This document shows, one piece after another, positions 22,800 to 30,671 of a stretch of 64,000 nt of DNA (positions are counted from its first letter, which is position 1; every line of letters begins with the position of its first letter). The notes under the pieces were generated by a model. The model was not told the origin of the DNA, ran no database searches, and saw nothing but the letters and a program-made list of their open reading frames with translations. Position numbers and translations under genes: made by a program. This DNA comes from Dyadobacter fanqingshengii. Its GTDB lineage: Bacteria > Bacteroidota > Bacteroidia > Cytophagales > Spirosomataceae. Where the stretch lies: the NCBI RefSeq assembly GCF_023822005.2, contig NZ_CP098806.1:930001-994000 (forward strand), in the 5' to 3' direction.

Positions 22800-25766
22800 A
22801 TGAGAAAGAGAATTACGATGTTCATTGCCATGATATTAGCGGCGGCAAGCCTGGCGAATGCGCAGGAGATCGTCGTGAAAGGTGTGATCAGAGATCAGCA
22901 AAATCAAACATTGCCTGGGGCAAGCGTTTTGGTGAAGGGAACACAGGCAGGTACGGTGACAGATGTTGACGGAAACTATTCAATCGGCGTGCCCAATGGG
23001 GAGGCCGTGCTCGTGGTTTCATTCATCGGCTATGAAACGAAGGAAATCGCGGTTGGTAACCAGACGCAAATTGACGTCATATTGGGCGGCGATTTAAAGA
23101 CGCTGAACGAAGTGGTCGTGATCGGTTATGGTACGCAAAAACGGGGAGATGTAACGACTTCCATCGCCTCGGTTAACACGAAGGATATCGAAGAGCGGCC
23201 GATTTTGCAGGCAGCGCAGGCGTTGCAGGGGAAAGCAGCAGGGGTGCAGGTGACGCAGCCTTCGGGAAAACCCGGCGCAGCATTGTCTATCCGTGTCCGC
23301 GGTGCTACATCGGTACAGGCTGGCAATGAGCCGCTTTATGTGGTCGACGGTGTCCCAACGATGGATACGAGGGATTTGAATGTGAATGATATCGAGAGTA
23401 TTCAGGTGTTGAAGGATGCGTCGTCGGCTGCTATTTATGGAGCCAGAGCTTCCAATGGGGTGGTGATTGTTACCACCAAAAGAGGCAAGGCAAACCAGTC
23501 GCAAGTGAATTTTTCAGCATACTACGGCTTTTCAAACATGGCCAAGCAGATCGATGTGCTCAACCCGCAGCAATATGCCGATCTGATGAACGAAATGGGC
23601 AATGATGTTACCGTAGGCAGCGAAACGACGGACTGGAACAAGGAGGTTTTCACCACCGGCCACAACCAGAATTACCAGCTCAATTTTTCAGGCGGAACCG
23701 ACAAAAACCGGTATTTTGTTTCAGGCGCAATTACCCAGGACAAAGGCATCATTCAACCAGCCAGTTATCGCCGGTATTCTTTCCGTATGAACCTGGACAA
23801 CGAGATCAAAAGCTGGTTCAAGCTGACGACCAATATCAGTTATTCCAATGCCAGGATCCGGGACGTGAAGGATAACAACAATGCAGGCCGCAATGCAGTT
23901 GTATTGGGTGCGCTGGGTGCACCGCCAACGATGGGCGTATATAGCCAGGATTCAATCAGAGGCACTATTTTCTCAACGAATCCGCTCAAAGCCGGATGGG
24001 ATAATCCGCTGGCCGCCATGTTCGGGCCGACGCAATCGGCGAAGGATAACCGGATTTTCGGAAATGTCGCAGGTGATTTTACCGTGGCGAAAGGCCTGGT
24101 ATACCGCTCCAATTTCGGGATCGATTTCATGAACCACGCCAATGATTATTACCTGGATCCATACCGCACCACAGAAGGCTGGGGCGCGAATGGCAGCACG
24201 CACGGCCTGGGCAATGCAACCCGCTCGAATTCATTTACTTATCTATGGGAGAACACACTGAACTACGAAAAGAAGTGGGATAAGCATGAATTTTCGGCAT
24301 TAGCAGGTACGACTGTTCAGAAAAATAATTGGAACAACTCCTACATGGCCGGTCGCGACTTCCCGTCGGATGGCCTTGTAAAAACGATCAATGCGGCGAA
24401 TGAGATCACGGACGCCTACACCGAGCAGTCGGAATGGTTCCTGAACTCGTATCTGGGCCGGTTGATGTACAACTTCGACAGCCGATATCTGATCACGGCT
24501 AATTTCCGCGCGGACGGTTCTTCCAAACTGGCGAAAGGAAACCAGTGGGGCTTCTTCCCGTCGGTATCGGCCGGCTGGCGTATTTCTGCCGAGCCTTTCA
24601 TGCAGGACGTGAACTTCATTACCGACCTGAAACTGCGCGGTGGCTGGGGGCAAAATGGTAACCAGGAAGGTCTGGCCAACTATGCTTCGTATGGCTTGAA
24701 CACCTACACCCGCCGCACACCCACAGTGCCGCCTTCGGGACCGGCTGTGACGGGTCCGGCCTATGCGCCCAACCCCGATCTGCGGTGGGAAACAACCACG
24801 CAAACCAACATTGGTATCGACCTGAGCATGTTGCAGGGGCGGTTGACATTCACCGCGGACGCCTACTTGAAAAAGACCAACGACCTGCTGCTGAACGTGC
24901 CGCTGCCCAACACGAGCGGATATAGCTACATGCCGCGCAACTCGGGTAAGCTGGAAAACAAGGGACTTGAATTCGTGTTGTCGAGCATCAATTTCGATAA
25001 ATCCGATTTCCAGTGGACAACTGACTTTAACATTGCATTTAACCGGAACAAAATTACCGAATTGCAGCTGAGCAAGGTTTATCGCTATGCAGATGTGGAA
25101 GGCCGGAGCGACCAGATCATCATTTTGCAGGAAGGCGCTTCACTTGGAACGTTTTACGGATACATTTCAGACGGGGTTAATCCCGAAACGGGCGATATGA
25201 TCTACCGCGATGTCAACGAAGACGGCTCTTTCTCGCCTTCCGACCGGACGATACTGGGATCGGCGCAGCCAAAATTCACCTATGGGATGAATAACAACCT
25301 GACTTTCAAGAATATCAGCGTTTCGTTCCTGTTCCAGGGATCGCAGGGAAACAAAGCATTCAATGCTTCGAGGTTGGAAACAGAGGGAATGTACGACAGC
25401 AAAAACCAGTCGACCGAAGTGCTCAGACGCTGGCAAAAAGCGGGTGACATTACAGACATTCCGAGGGCAACCGATGGCAATGTCAACAACTCGCTGATCT
25501 CGTCGCGCTTCATAGAAGATGCTTCTTTCCTGCGGATGAAAAGTACAACGATTTCTTACGCTTTCAGCAAAAGTTTTGCCGAGAAGATCAAGTTAGGCCG
25601 CGCGTCCGTTTATGTGACAGCCCAAAACCTTTTTACGCTGACAAAATACAAGGGGTTTGATCCTGAGGTTAATGCGTTTACTTCGAGCGGTGCCACTTTG
25701 GGTATCGACTATGGAACGTACCCGGTATCCCGCGCATTTGTAGCAGGTCTTAATGTTTCGTTTTAA
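22800..25766 (+). CDS. SusC/RagA-family TonB-linked outer membrane protein (second locus)
   Basis: Outer-membrane oligosaccharide importer (988 aa). Signal peptide to NAQE (about residue 22), regulatory-like beta domain IVVKGVIRDQQNQTLPGASV, SusC box LNEVVVIGYGTQKRGDV, plug motif IESIQVLKDASSAAIYGARA, and a barrel ending VAGLNVSF. It is paired with the SusD gene 12 bp downstream and with GH30 beyond that. Upstream lie a recognisable promoter, a 9-bp-arm palindrome and a nested inverted-repeat element. It is not a recent duplicate of the SusC at 10295; the sequences differ throughout the barrel. Confidence 0.96.
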   Translation: MRKRITMFIAMILAAASLANAQEIVVKGVIRDQQNQTLPGASVLVKGTQAGTVTDVDGNYSIGVPNGEAVLVVSFIGYETKEIAVGNQTQIDVILGGDLKTLNEVVVIGYGTQKRGDVTTSIASVNTKDIEERPILQAAQALQGKAAGVQVTQPSGKPGAALSIRVRGATSVQAGNEPLYVVDGVPTMDTRDLNVNDIESIQVLKDASSAAIYGARASNGVVIVTTKRGKANQSQVNFSAYYGFSNMAKQIDVLNPQQYADLMNEMGNDVTVGSETTDWNKEVFTTGHNQNYQLNFSGGTDKNRYFVSGAITQDKGIIQPASYRRYSFRMNLDNEIKSWFKLTTNISYSNARIRDVKDNNNAGRNAVVLGALGAPPTMGVYSQDSIRGTIFSTNPLKAGWDNPLAAMFGPTQSAKDNRIFGNVAGDFTVAKGLVYRSNFGIDFMNHANDYYLDPYRTTEGWGANGSTHGLGNATRSNSFTYLWENTLNYEKKWDKHEFSALAGTTVQKNNWNNSYMAGRDFPSDGLVKTINAANEITDAYTEQSEWFLNSYLGRLMYNFDSRYLITANFRADGSSKLAKGNQWGFFPSVSAGWRISAEPFMQDVNFITDLKLRGGWGQNGNQEGLANYASYGLNTYTRRTPTVPPSGPAVTGPAYAPNPDLRWETTTQTNIGIDLSMLQGRLTFTADAYLKKTNDLLLNVPLPNTSGYSYMPRNSGKLENKGLEFVLSSINFDKSDFQWTTDFNIAFNRNKITELQLSKVYRYADVEGRSDQIIILQEGASLGTFYGYISDGVNPETGDMIYRDVNEDGSFSPSDRTILGSAQPKFTYGMNNNLTFKNISVSFLFQGSQGNKAFNASRLETEGMYDSKNQSTEVLRRWQKAGDITDIPRATDGNVNNSLISSRFIEDASFLRMKSTTISYAFSKSFAEKIKLGRASVYVTAQNLFTLTKYKGFDPEVNAFTSSGATLGIDYGTYPVSRAFVAGLNVSF

Positions 25767-25778
25767 TCGAAAATTCCT

Positions 25779-27245
25779 ATGAAAAAGATAAGTTATATAG
25801 CAATGGTGTTAGGTTCGTCGCTGCTGCTGCCGGCATGCCAGGACCAGCTTGATTTACAACCGATTTCCCAGACCGTCGTGGGAGGAAGCGGCACGGGTAC
25901 TGCCGGTTCAACCATTACAAATGCGGCCACGGCAGAGGCGGCTCTTGCGGGTTCCTATGCAATTTTTAAAAACGGTTCCGCCGAGTATTATGTGATGGAT
26001 TACTTCATCCTGGGTGACGGGCAGTCGGACAATTCCTATGCGGGCGCCGACAATGCTGCGTGGTTCGAAGTGGACGAGTACCGGATCCTTTCAACGAATG
26101 CGGTTGCGGCGCGGGATTGGCAGTATCTGTACAATCACGTGGCCAGTGCTAACTCCATCATTGCCAATGTTCCGAAAGTAACCGACGCGTCATTATCGGC
26201 CGATCGCAAGGCGCAGATTGTGGGTGAAGCTAAGTTTATCCGGGCGCGTGCCTATTTCGACCTTGTCCGCATCTATGGCGATGTGCCGTTGGTGGTCGAC
26301 GAGCTGCCGACGATTACTTCCGAAAATGTGGATGAAATCTACGGCCAGCTTTATCCGGCAAGGAGCACCGCGGAGGAAGTTTACGCACAAATTATAAAAG
26401 ATCTGGACGAAGCGGGGACGGCAGTCCCAAAGACGGGACCGAACAAAATGACTGCGACGCCTGGCGCTGTGTATACGCTGGCGACCAAAGTGTATGCAAC
26501 CCGCAAGGATTGGGCAAAGGTGAAAGAGAATGCGGACAAAGTAATCGCGCTGGGCTATACATTGATGCCCAACTTCGAAGACCTTTGGGACGGAAAACAT
26601 GAAAACAGTGCGGAAGCTATTTTTGAGTTGAATTTTGAAGACTGGGCAACAGGCGGTAATTGGGGCTCTTCCATGTTCTACGGCACAGATTGGAAGAAAT
26701 TCAACACGCCTTCCAATGACCTGATCAAAGCTTATGATGACGAAAAAGATGTCGTACGCAAGGCTTCAACAATTTTCACGGCTAATGTAACCGGCAAATG
26801 GTCGGATAAATACTGGGCTCTGACGAGGTTTCCTTTTGCTTATAAAATGCGCAATACAGACGCTTCGCAGAACATTATCATGTATCGCCTGGCCGACGTT
26901 TTACTTTTGAAAGCAGAAGCATTGAACGAAACGGGCGATTTGGCAGGTGCCCGCACATTGGTCAACCGGATCAGGACGCGCGCGAAGCTTCCGGCGACCA
27001 CTGCTGGGGATCAGGCCGCTATGCGTCTGGCAATCGAAAAAGAACGTCGTCTGGAACTGGCATTTGAAGGTCAGCGCTGGTATGACCTTGTCCGGACTGG
27101 CAGGGTAGTGCGGGTGATGGAAGCCGCGAAGGATGGCTCGGGCAACAGTTTGAACTATAAACTAACCGACACCAGGCTGCTATGGCCGGTTCCGCAGGGG
27201 GAAATCGATAAAAATACCAATCTGAAACAGAATAACGGTTATTAG
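25779..27245 (+). CDS. RagB/SusD-family lipoprotein (second locus)
   Basis: Surface glycan-binding lipoprotein (488 aa). The lipobox LLPAC puts the acylated Cys at residue 20, followed by QDQLDLQP. TPR-like helices include AEAKFIRARAYFDLVRIYGDVPLV, quoted here as its core ARAYFDLVRIYGDVPLV. The C-terminal SusD signature reads MYRLADVLLLKAEALNETGD and EKERRLELAFEGQRWYDLVR, and the protein ends in the typical NTNLKQNNGY. Twelve bases separate it from SusC, so they are co-transcribed. Confidence 0.95.
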   Translation: MKKISYIAMVLGSSLLLPACQDQLDLQPISQTVVGGSGTGTAGSTITNAATAEAALAGSYAIFKNGSAEYYVMDYFILGDGQSDNSYAGADNAAWFEVDEYRILSTNAVAARDWQYLYNHVASANSIIANVPKVTDASLSADRKAQIVGEAKFIRARAYFDLVRIYGDVPLVVDELPTITSENVDEIYGQLYPARSTAEEVYAQIIKDLDEAGTAVPKTGPNKMTATPGAVYTLATKVYATRKDWAKVKENADKVIALGYTLMPNFEDLWDGKHENSAEAIFELNFEDWATGGNWGSSMFYGTDWKKFNTPSNDLIKAYDDEKDVVRKASTIFTANVTGKWSDKYWALTRFPFAYKMRNTDASQNIIMYRLADVLLLKAEALNETGDLAGARTLVNRIRTRAKLPATTAGDQAAMRLAIEKERRLELAFEGQRWYDLVRTGRVVRVMEAAKDGSGNSLNYKLTDTRLLWPVPQGEIDKNTNLKQNNGY

Positions 27246-27260
27246 TAAATCATTGAGAGT

Positions 27261-27315
27261 CGTGCCGACAGCGGGTGTTTGTTAAGAACATGCGTCCCGG
27301 CATGACTTTCTTTTT
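27261..27315 (+). terminator. Attenuator-like hairpin between SusD and GH30
   Basis: CGTGCCG (27261-27267) can pair with CGGCATG (27298-27304), one G-U, followed directly by ACTTTCTTTTT. It lies 16 bp after the SusD stop and ends 12 bp before GH30, so it may only partly stop transcription and lower hydrolase expression relative to SusCD. Confidence 0.35.
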
Positions 27316-27326
27316 AAAACAAATGG

Positions 27327-28784
27327 ATGAAAAACGTTCTTATAGCGACCGTAGCCAGCCTGGCTTTTGCATTAAGCAGTTGTTCGGCGGGAGCGCCGGT
27401 AAATGATGATCCCAAACCTGCCGACACAACCTCGGCAAACAAGGTGGCCGTGTGGGTTACCAATGGTTCGCAAAGCAAATTGCTCAAAAGTGACAACCCG
27501 ATTTCCATCGTAAAAGCAGGTTCAAATTCTCCATCAACAAACCTGATCAATATTGATTTTTCGACCAAATTGCAGGAAATGGAAGGTTTCGGGGCGGCGA
27601 TGACGGGTTCATCAGCTTATTTGATCAACCAAAAACTGAATGCAACACAGCGTGCGGCGCTGCTCAAAGACCTCTTCGACCAGGAAACCGGGATCGGTAT
27701 GAGTTACCTGCGCATTACAATGGGTGCGTCGGATTTTTCATTGGAAGATTTCACTTATAATGATCTGCCCGCAGGCCAGACAGACGCTAATCTGACAAAA
27801 TTCTCTGTTGCAAAGGACCAGGCAGACCTGATACCAGTCCTGAAATCCGTCGTTGCATTGCAACCTGCAATCAGGATCATGGCGACGCCCTGGTCCGCGC
27901 CGGCGTGGATGAAAACCAGCGGCAAACTGGCAGGTGGAAGCCTGAAAACGGAATGGTATGGGGCTTATTCCAATTATTTTGTGAAATATCTGGATGCGTA
28001 TAAGGCAGAAGGCATTGCGATTGACGCCATCTCGGTGCAGAATGAGCCGCTGCATGAAGCCGCTTATCCTTCCATGCGAATGGATTCATCAGCGCAACTG
28101 AATTTTATCAAAAACAATCTCGGCCCACTTTTTCAATCAAAATCAATCAAAACAAAAATCCTCCTGTACGACCATAACTGGGACCGGCCCGGCTATCCGA
28201 TATCGATCCTGAATGATCCAAAAGCCAGCCAGTATGTGGCCGGATCGGCATTTCATGCTTACGGTGGAAATGTTACGGCGATGAGCCAGGTTCACGATCA
28301 GTTTCCGGACAAAGGGTTGTATTTCACCGAGATATCCGGCGGGCGCTGGGCTGCAAATTTTTCTGATAACCTCAAATGGAACATGTCCAACATTTTCATT
28401 GGGACAGCCAACAACTGGTCGAAGAATGCGCTGCTGTGGAACATTGCACTGGACGAAACCGACGGTCCGAAAAACAAGGGCTGCGACAACTGCCGGGGCG
28501 TTGTGACCATTGCGACGAACGGCACCATCACCAAAAATGTCGAGTATTACACCATTGCCCACATGTCGAAATTCGTGCACCCGGGCGCATTCCGCGTGCA
28601 ATCCGACCGGTTGAGCGCTTCCACGCAGCTGGAACACGTTGCATTCGTCAACCCGGACGGGTCCAAGGTGCTGGTGATCCTGAACCTGGGCACGGACAAT
28701 AAGAAATTCACGGTTGCGCTGGGCGAAAATCAGTTCAGCTACACCATTGATCCGAATGCAGTGGCGACGCTTGTCTGGAAATAA
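27327..28784 (+). CDS. GH30-family glycoside hydrolase lipoprotein
   Basis: Lipid-anchored retaining hydrolase (485 aa) of the glucosylceramidase/beta-1,6-glucanase family. Lipobox ALSSC sets Cys19 as the anchor. The (beta/alpha)8 domain starts with MEGFGAAMTGSSAYLI. The acid/base Glu240 is in AISVQNEPLH and the nucleophile Glu335 in LYFTEISGG. A short C-terminal beta domain (from about residue 395) closes the fold. GH30 members cut beta-1,6-glucan, beta-glucosides or xylan. The subfamily looks closest to the GH30_1/GH30_3 type (glucosylceramidase-like), so beta-1,6-glucan of fungal or algal origin is a reasonable guess for the locus substrate. Confidence 0.92.
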   Translation: MKNVLIATVASLAFALSSCSAGAPVNDDPKPADTTSANKVAVWVTNGSQSKLLKSDNPISIVKAGSNSPSTNLINIDFSTKLQEMEGFGAAMTGSSAYLINQKLNATQRAALLKDLFDQETGIGMSYLRITMGASDFSLEDFTYNDLPAGQTDANLTKFSVAKDQADLIPVLKSVVALQPAIRIMATPWSAPAWMKTSGKLAGGSLKTEWYGAYSNYFVKYLDAYKAEGIAIDAISVQNEPLHEAAYPSMRMDSSAQLNFIKNNLGPLFQSKSIKTKILLYDHNWDRPGYPISILNDPKASQYVAGSAFHAYGGNVTAMSQVHDQFPDKGLYFTEISGGRWAANFSDNLKWNMSNIFIGTANNWSKNALLWNIALDETDGPKNKGCDNCRGVVTIATNGTITKNVEYYTIAHMSKFVHPGAFRVQSDRLSASTQLEHVAFVNPDGSKVLVILNLGTDNKKFTVALGENQFSYTIDPNAVATLVWK

Positions 28785-29013
28785 AGGGACGAAATGGTTG
28801 CCTGACGTTAACCTTATGGCAAGACTTTTCACTCCCGCCGCTATGCAGTTTCATAGCCTTCGCCTATCACATCGAGCCCTACACCGGAATAAAGCAGTGC
28901 AACTTCCGGCAGCGTTTGCCCCGTCCACTTCAAACCTTTTGTCGGGACTGCTGAAATGCGGCGTCAGGCACAGGTCGTGAAACACGCAGCTGATATACAG
29001 GAGTTCCACCCTT

Positions 29014-29168
29014 TCACATTCCAATATTGACGAAGCTTGAACGGTAGTCACTGGGTGAGGCACTGACATTCTTTTTAAAGAATGACTGAACTGCTCCGGC
29101 GTAGCGAAACTGAGCTGATATGCAATTTCTTTGATGGGTGCAGACCAAAACTGCAAGCGCTCGGGATT
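29014..29168 (-). pseudogene. Frameshifted C-terminal remnant of an AraC-family regulator
   Basis: The minus strand encodes the second helix-turn-helix of an AraC protein, IKEIAYQLSFATPEQFSHS. It then loses one base around 29071-29085 and continues in the next frame as FFKKNVSASPSDYRSSFVNI to GM and a stop at 29014. An in-frame stop precedes it at 29169. The rest of the gene is absent. This explains part of the 450-bp gap after GH30; the remaining stretch 28785-29013 shows no convincing gene. Confidence 0.65.
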
Positions 29169-29234
29169 TCATGTAAAGATGGTGATAGAAGGATCAGTAT
29201 GGTTTGGACTCTGTCTTGTCGGGAAAAATGCCTG

Positions 29235-29675
29235 TTACAATATAAGCGCCGGAGGGCGTGCTGAAAGGTCCTCGCTCATCTTTTCCATTTGATCCAGATG
29301 CTGGTGGAGTATGCTGGCATTAATACTCGTATCCTTGATCAGGTCAAGGAGAATTCGGTATTCCGTGATGATTTGTTGATGTACATTTACAATTTTGCTG
29401 AATGCCATATTCACATCGTCGCTGGGGACCGTAGTGTCAGCATAATGCTGGTCCGGCCGGGTTATGCAACCATCGCGCATGCAACATTTGAGCGAATCGT
29501 ACAGGTTTGCCATTTCTTTCTTTATCACCAAACAAATCATATAGTCCCGGCTCAACAAATTTCTCATTTCATAAGAAACGTCCTGCCGCATTGCAACAGC
29601 CAGCGCCGATTGCTGGGTCTTGAAAAGCCGCCAGATTTTGATCACCTGTTTTACAATGTCTTTCACGTTTTCCAT
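29235..29675 (-). CDS. Small helical protein of unknown function
   Basis: 146 residues from the ATG at 29675, almost entirely predicted amphipathic helices: MENVKDIVKQVIKIWRLF, then EMRNLLSRDYMICLVIKKEM, then a C-terminal helix pair VHQQIITEYRILLDLIKD and ASILHQHLDQMEKMSED. The arrangement looks like a four-helix bundle, but without the metal-binding Glu/His pattern of ferritin-like proteins. No signal peptide or membrane helix. An 11-bp-arm hairpin lies upstream at 29759-29798. I do not recognise the family and the gene may be poorly conserved. Confidence 0.5.
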   Translation of the reverse strand: MENVKDIVKQVIKIWRLFKTQQSALAVAMRQDVSYEMRNLLSRDYMICLVIKKEMANLYDSLKCCMRDGCITRPDQHYADTTVPSDDVNMAFSKIVNVHQQIITEYRILLDLIKDTSINASILHQHLDQMEKMSEDLSARPPALIL

Positions 29676-29758
29676 GGTCCGATAAATTTTTCTTTCAGTG
29701 AGCAATAATCGTTCCAAACGTCTGGTTGTCAATATTAGCGGAGAGTTGGGTGGTAAAT

Positions 29759-29798
29759 GCTCCAAAAGCCGGCCATTCACATAGCCAGCTTTTGGAGC
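29759..29798. repeat. Hairpin with 11-bp perfect arms between YceI and the helical protein
   Basis: GCTCCAAAAGC (29759-29769) and GCTTTTGGAGC (29788-29798) are exact inverses with an 18-bp spacer. It lies 50 bp after the YceI stop and could terminate that transcript, although no T-run follows on the minus strand. It could instead be an operator. Confidence 0.4.
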
Positions 29799-29848
29799 AG
29801 GAAATTTAGATTCAACGGGTTGCCCGGGATGATGTGAATCTGGAATAA

Positions 29849-30385
29849 TTACGCCGCTTCCTTGGCAAGCTGAATGTTTGCGCTCACCTTTATTTTTTCG
29901 CCCAATGCGAGTCCACCGGTTTCGGTCAGCGCATTGAATGTAACATTAAAGTCCTTCCGGTCAATGGTTCCGTTTACCTCAAAACCTACTTTAACATTTC
30001 CATATTGATCTCTCTCCGTGCCGCCATACTCTGCTTCCAGCTCAACCTCTTTAGTAATTCCTTTAATGGTAAGATCCCCAATCAGTTTGTATAAATCTCT
30101 CTTAATTGGGGTAAATGACCTTGAAGTAAATGTAAACTGCGGATAAGTTTCTGCTTCAAAAAAATCTGCATTTCTCAAATGTTCATCTCTGCCTGGCTGG
30201 CCGGTATCAACACTGTTTACGTCAATTGTAAACGCAATGTCGGCATTTTCAAATTGGTCCCCTTCGGTAACAGCTTTGCCGCCGAAAGATTTGAAAGAGC
30301 CTGTAACTGTTGAAATAACAAGGTGTTTCACCTTGAATTGTACTTCTGAATGCAGCGCGTCTACATTCCATATTGTTTTAGACAT
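29849..30385 (-). CDS. YceI-family protein (cytoplasmic form)
   Basis: 178-residue lipocalin-like beta-barrel that binds isoprenoid-type or other hydrophobic ligands. It begins TIWNVDALHSEVQFKVKHLV, the standard YceI start, and contains SVDTGQPGRDEHLRNADFF, FTSRSF, IGDLTIKGITKEV and a C-terminal GEKIKVSANIQL. No signal peptide is present, unlike periplasmic YceI. The ATG at 30385 is preceded by a TetR-style palindrome (30414-30429) close enough to block a promoter, suggesting induction by a small hydrophobic effector. No TetR gene lies adjacent. Confidence 0.9.
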   Translation of the reverse strand: MSKTIWNVDALHSEVQFKVKHLVISTVTGSFKSFGGKAVTEGDQFENADIAFTIDVNSVDTGQPGRDEHLRNADFFEAETYPQFTFTSRSFTPIKRDLYKLIGDLTIKGITKEVELEAEYGGTERDQYGNVKVGFEVNGTIDRKDFNVTFNALTETGGLALGEKIKVSANIQLAKEAA

Positions 30386-30413
30386 CTTAAAAAGTATTTG
30401 ATTTCATTTTGAT

Positions 30414-30429
30414 ACAAACGTTCGTTTGT
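30414..30429. promoter_or_regulatory. TetR-type palindromic operator of YceI
   Basis: ACAAACG-TT-CGTTTGT is a perfect 16-bp dyad, 29-44 bp upstream of the YceI start codon. The size and half-site style match TetR/AcrR operators. Confidence 0.5.
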
Positions 30430-30457
30430 TCGAGCATTCAAAATTAGAAACATTGGA

Positions 30458-30507
30458 TATACAAAAGATAGTAGTATACAAAAGGATAGTAATAACCTCT
30501 TGTATAC
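30458..30507. repeat. Two direct and one inverted TATACAAAAG-type half-sites
   Basis: Near-identical direct repeats begin TATACAAAAG at 30458 and 30475 and each runs into GATAGTA. An inverted partner TTGTATAC at 30500-30507 pairs with GTATACAA at 30474-30481. The cluster lies between the YceI gene and the CBM protein gene, in a 286-bp region that otherwise shows no gene. Confidence 0.4.
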
Positions 30508-30671
30508 TGCTATGGTAAGACAATCAAAAAGAATATTTTTTCAAAGAAACATCCAAAACATGCCACGGTTTTGCCAGCCGGAAGTGTCATTGTCCTTAGC
30601 AAATCAAGTCTGATTTTCAGTTTCGGCGATTCTTTACCTCACAAGATCTTCACTACTTAACAACATGTCCA

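Noticed and set aside
28841..28933. Short minus-strand reading LKWTGQTLPEVALLYSGVGL up to a stop, as a second gene remnant
   Set aside because: Looks faintly gene-like but too short and without a family I can name; no start or context.
29289..29708. Plus-strand open frame of 139 codons opposite the helical protein
   Set aside because: Its translation lacks a consistent fold pattern, while the minus-strand frame gives regular amphipathic helices; treated as a shadow.
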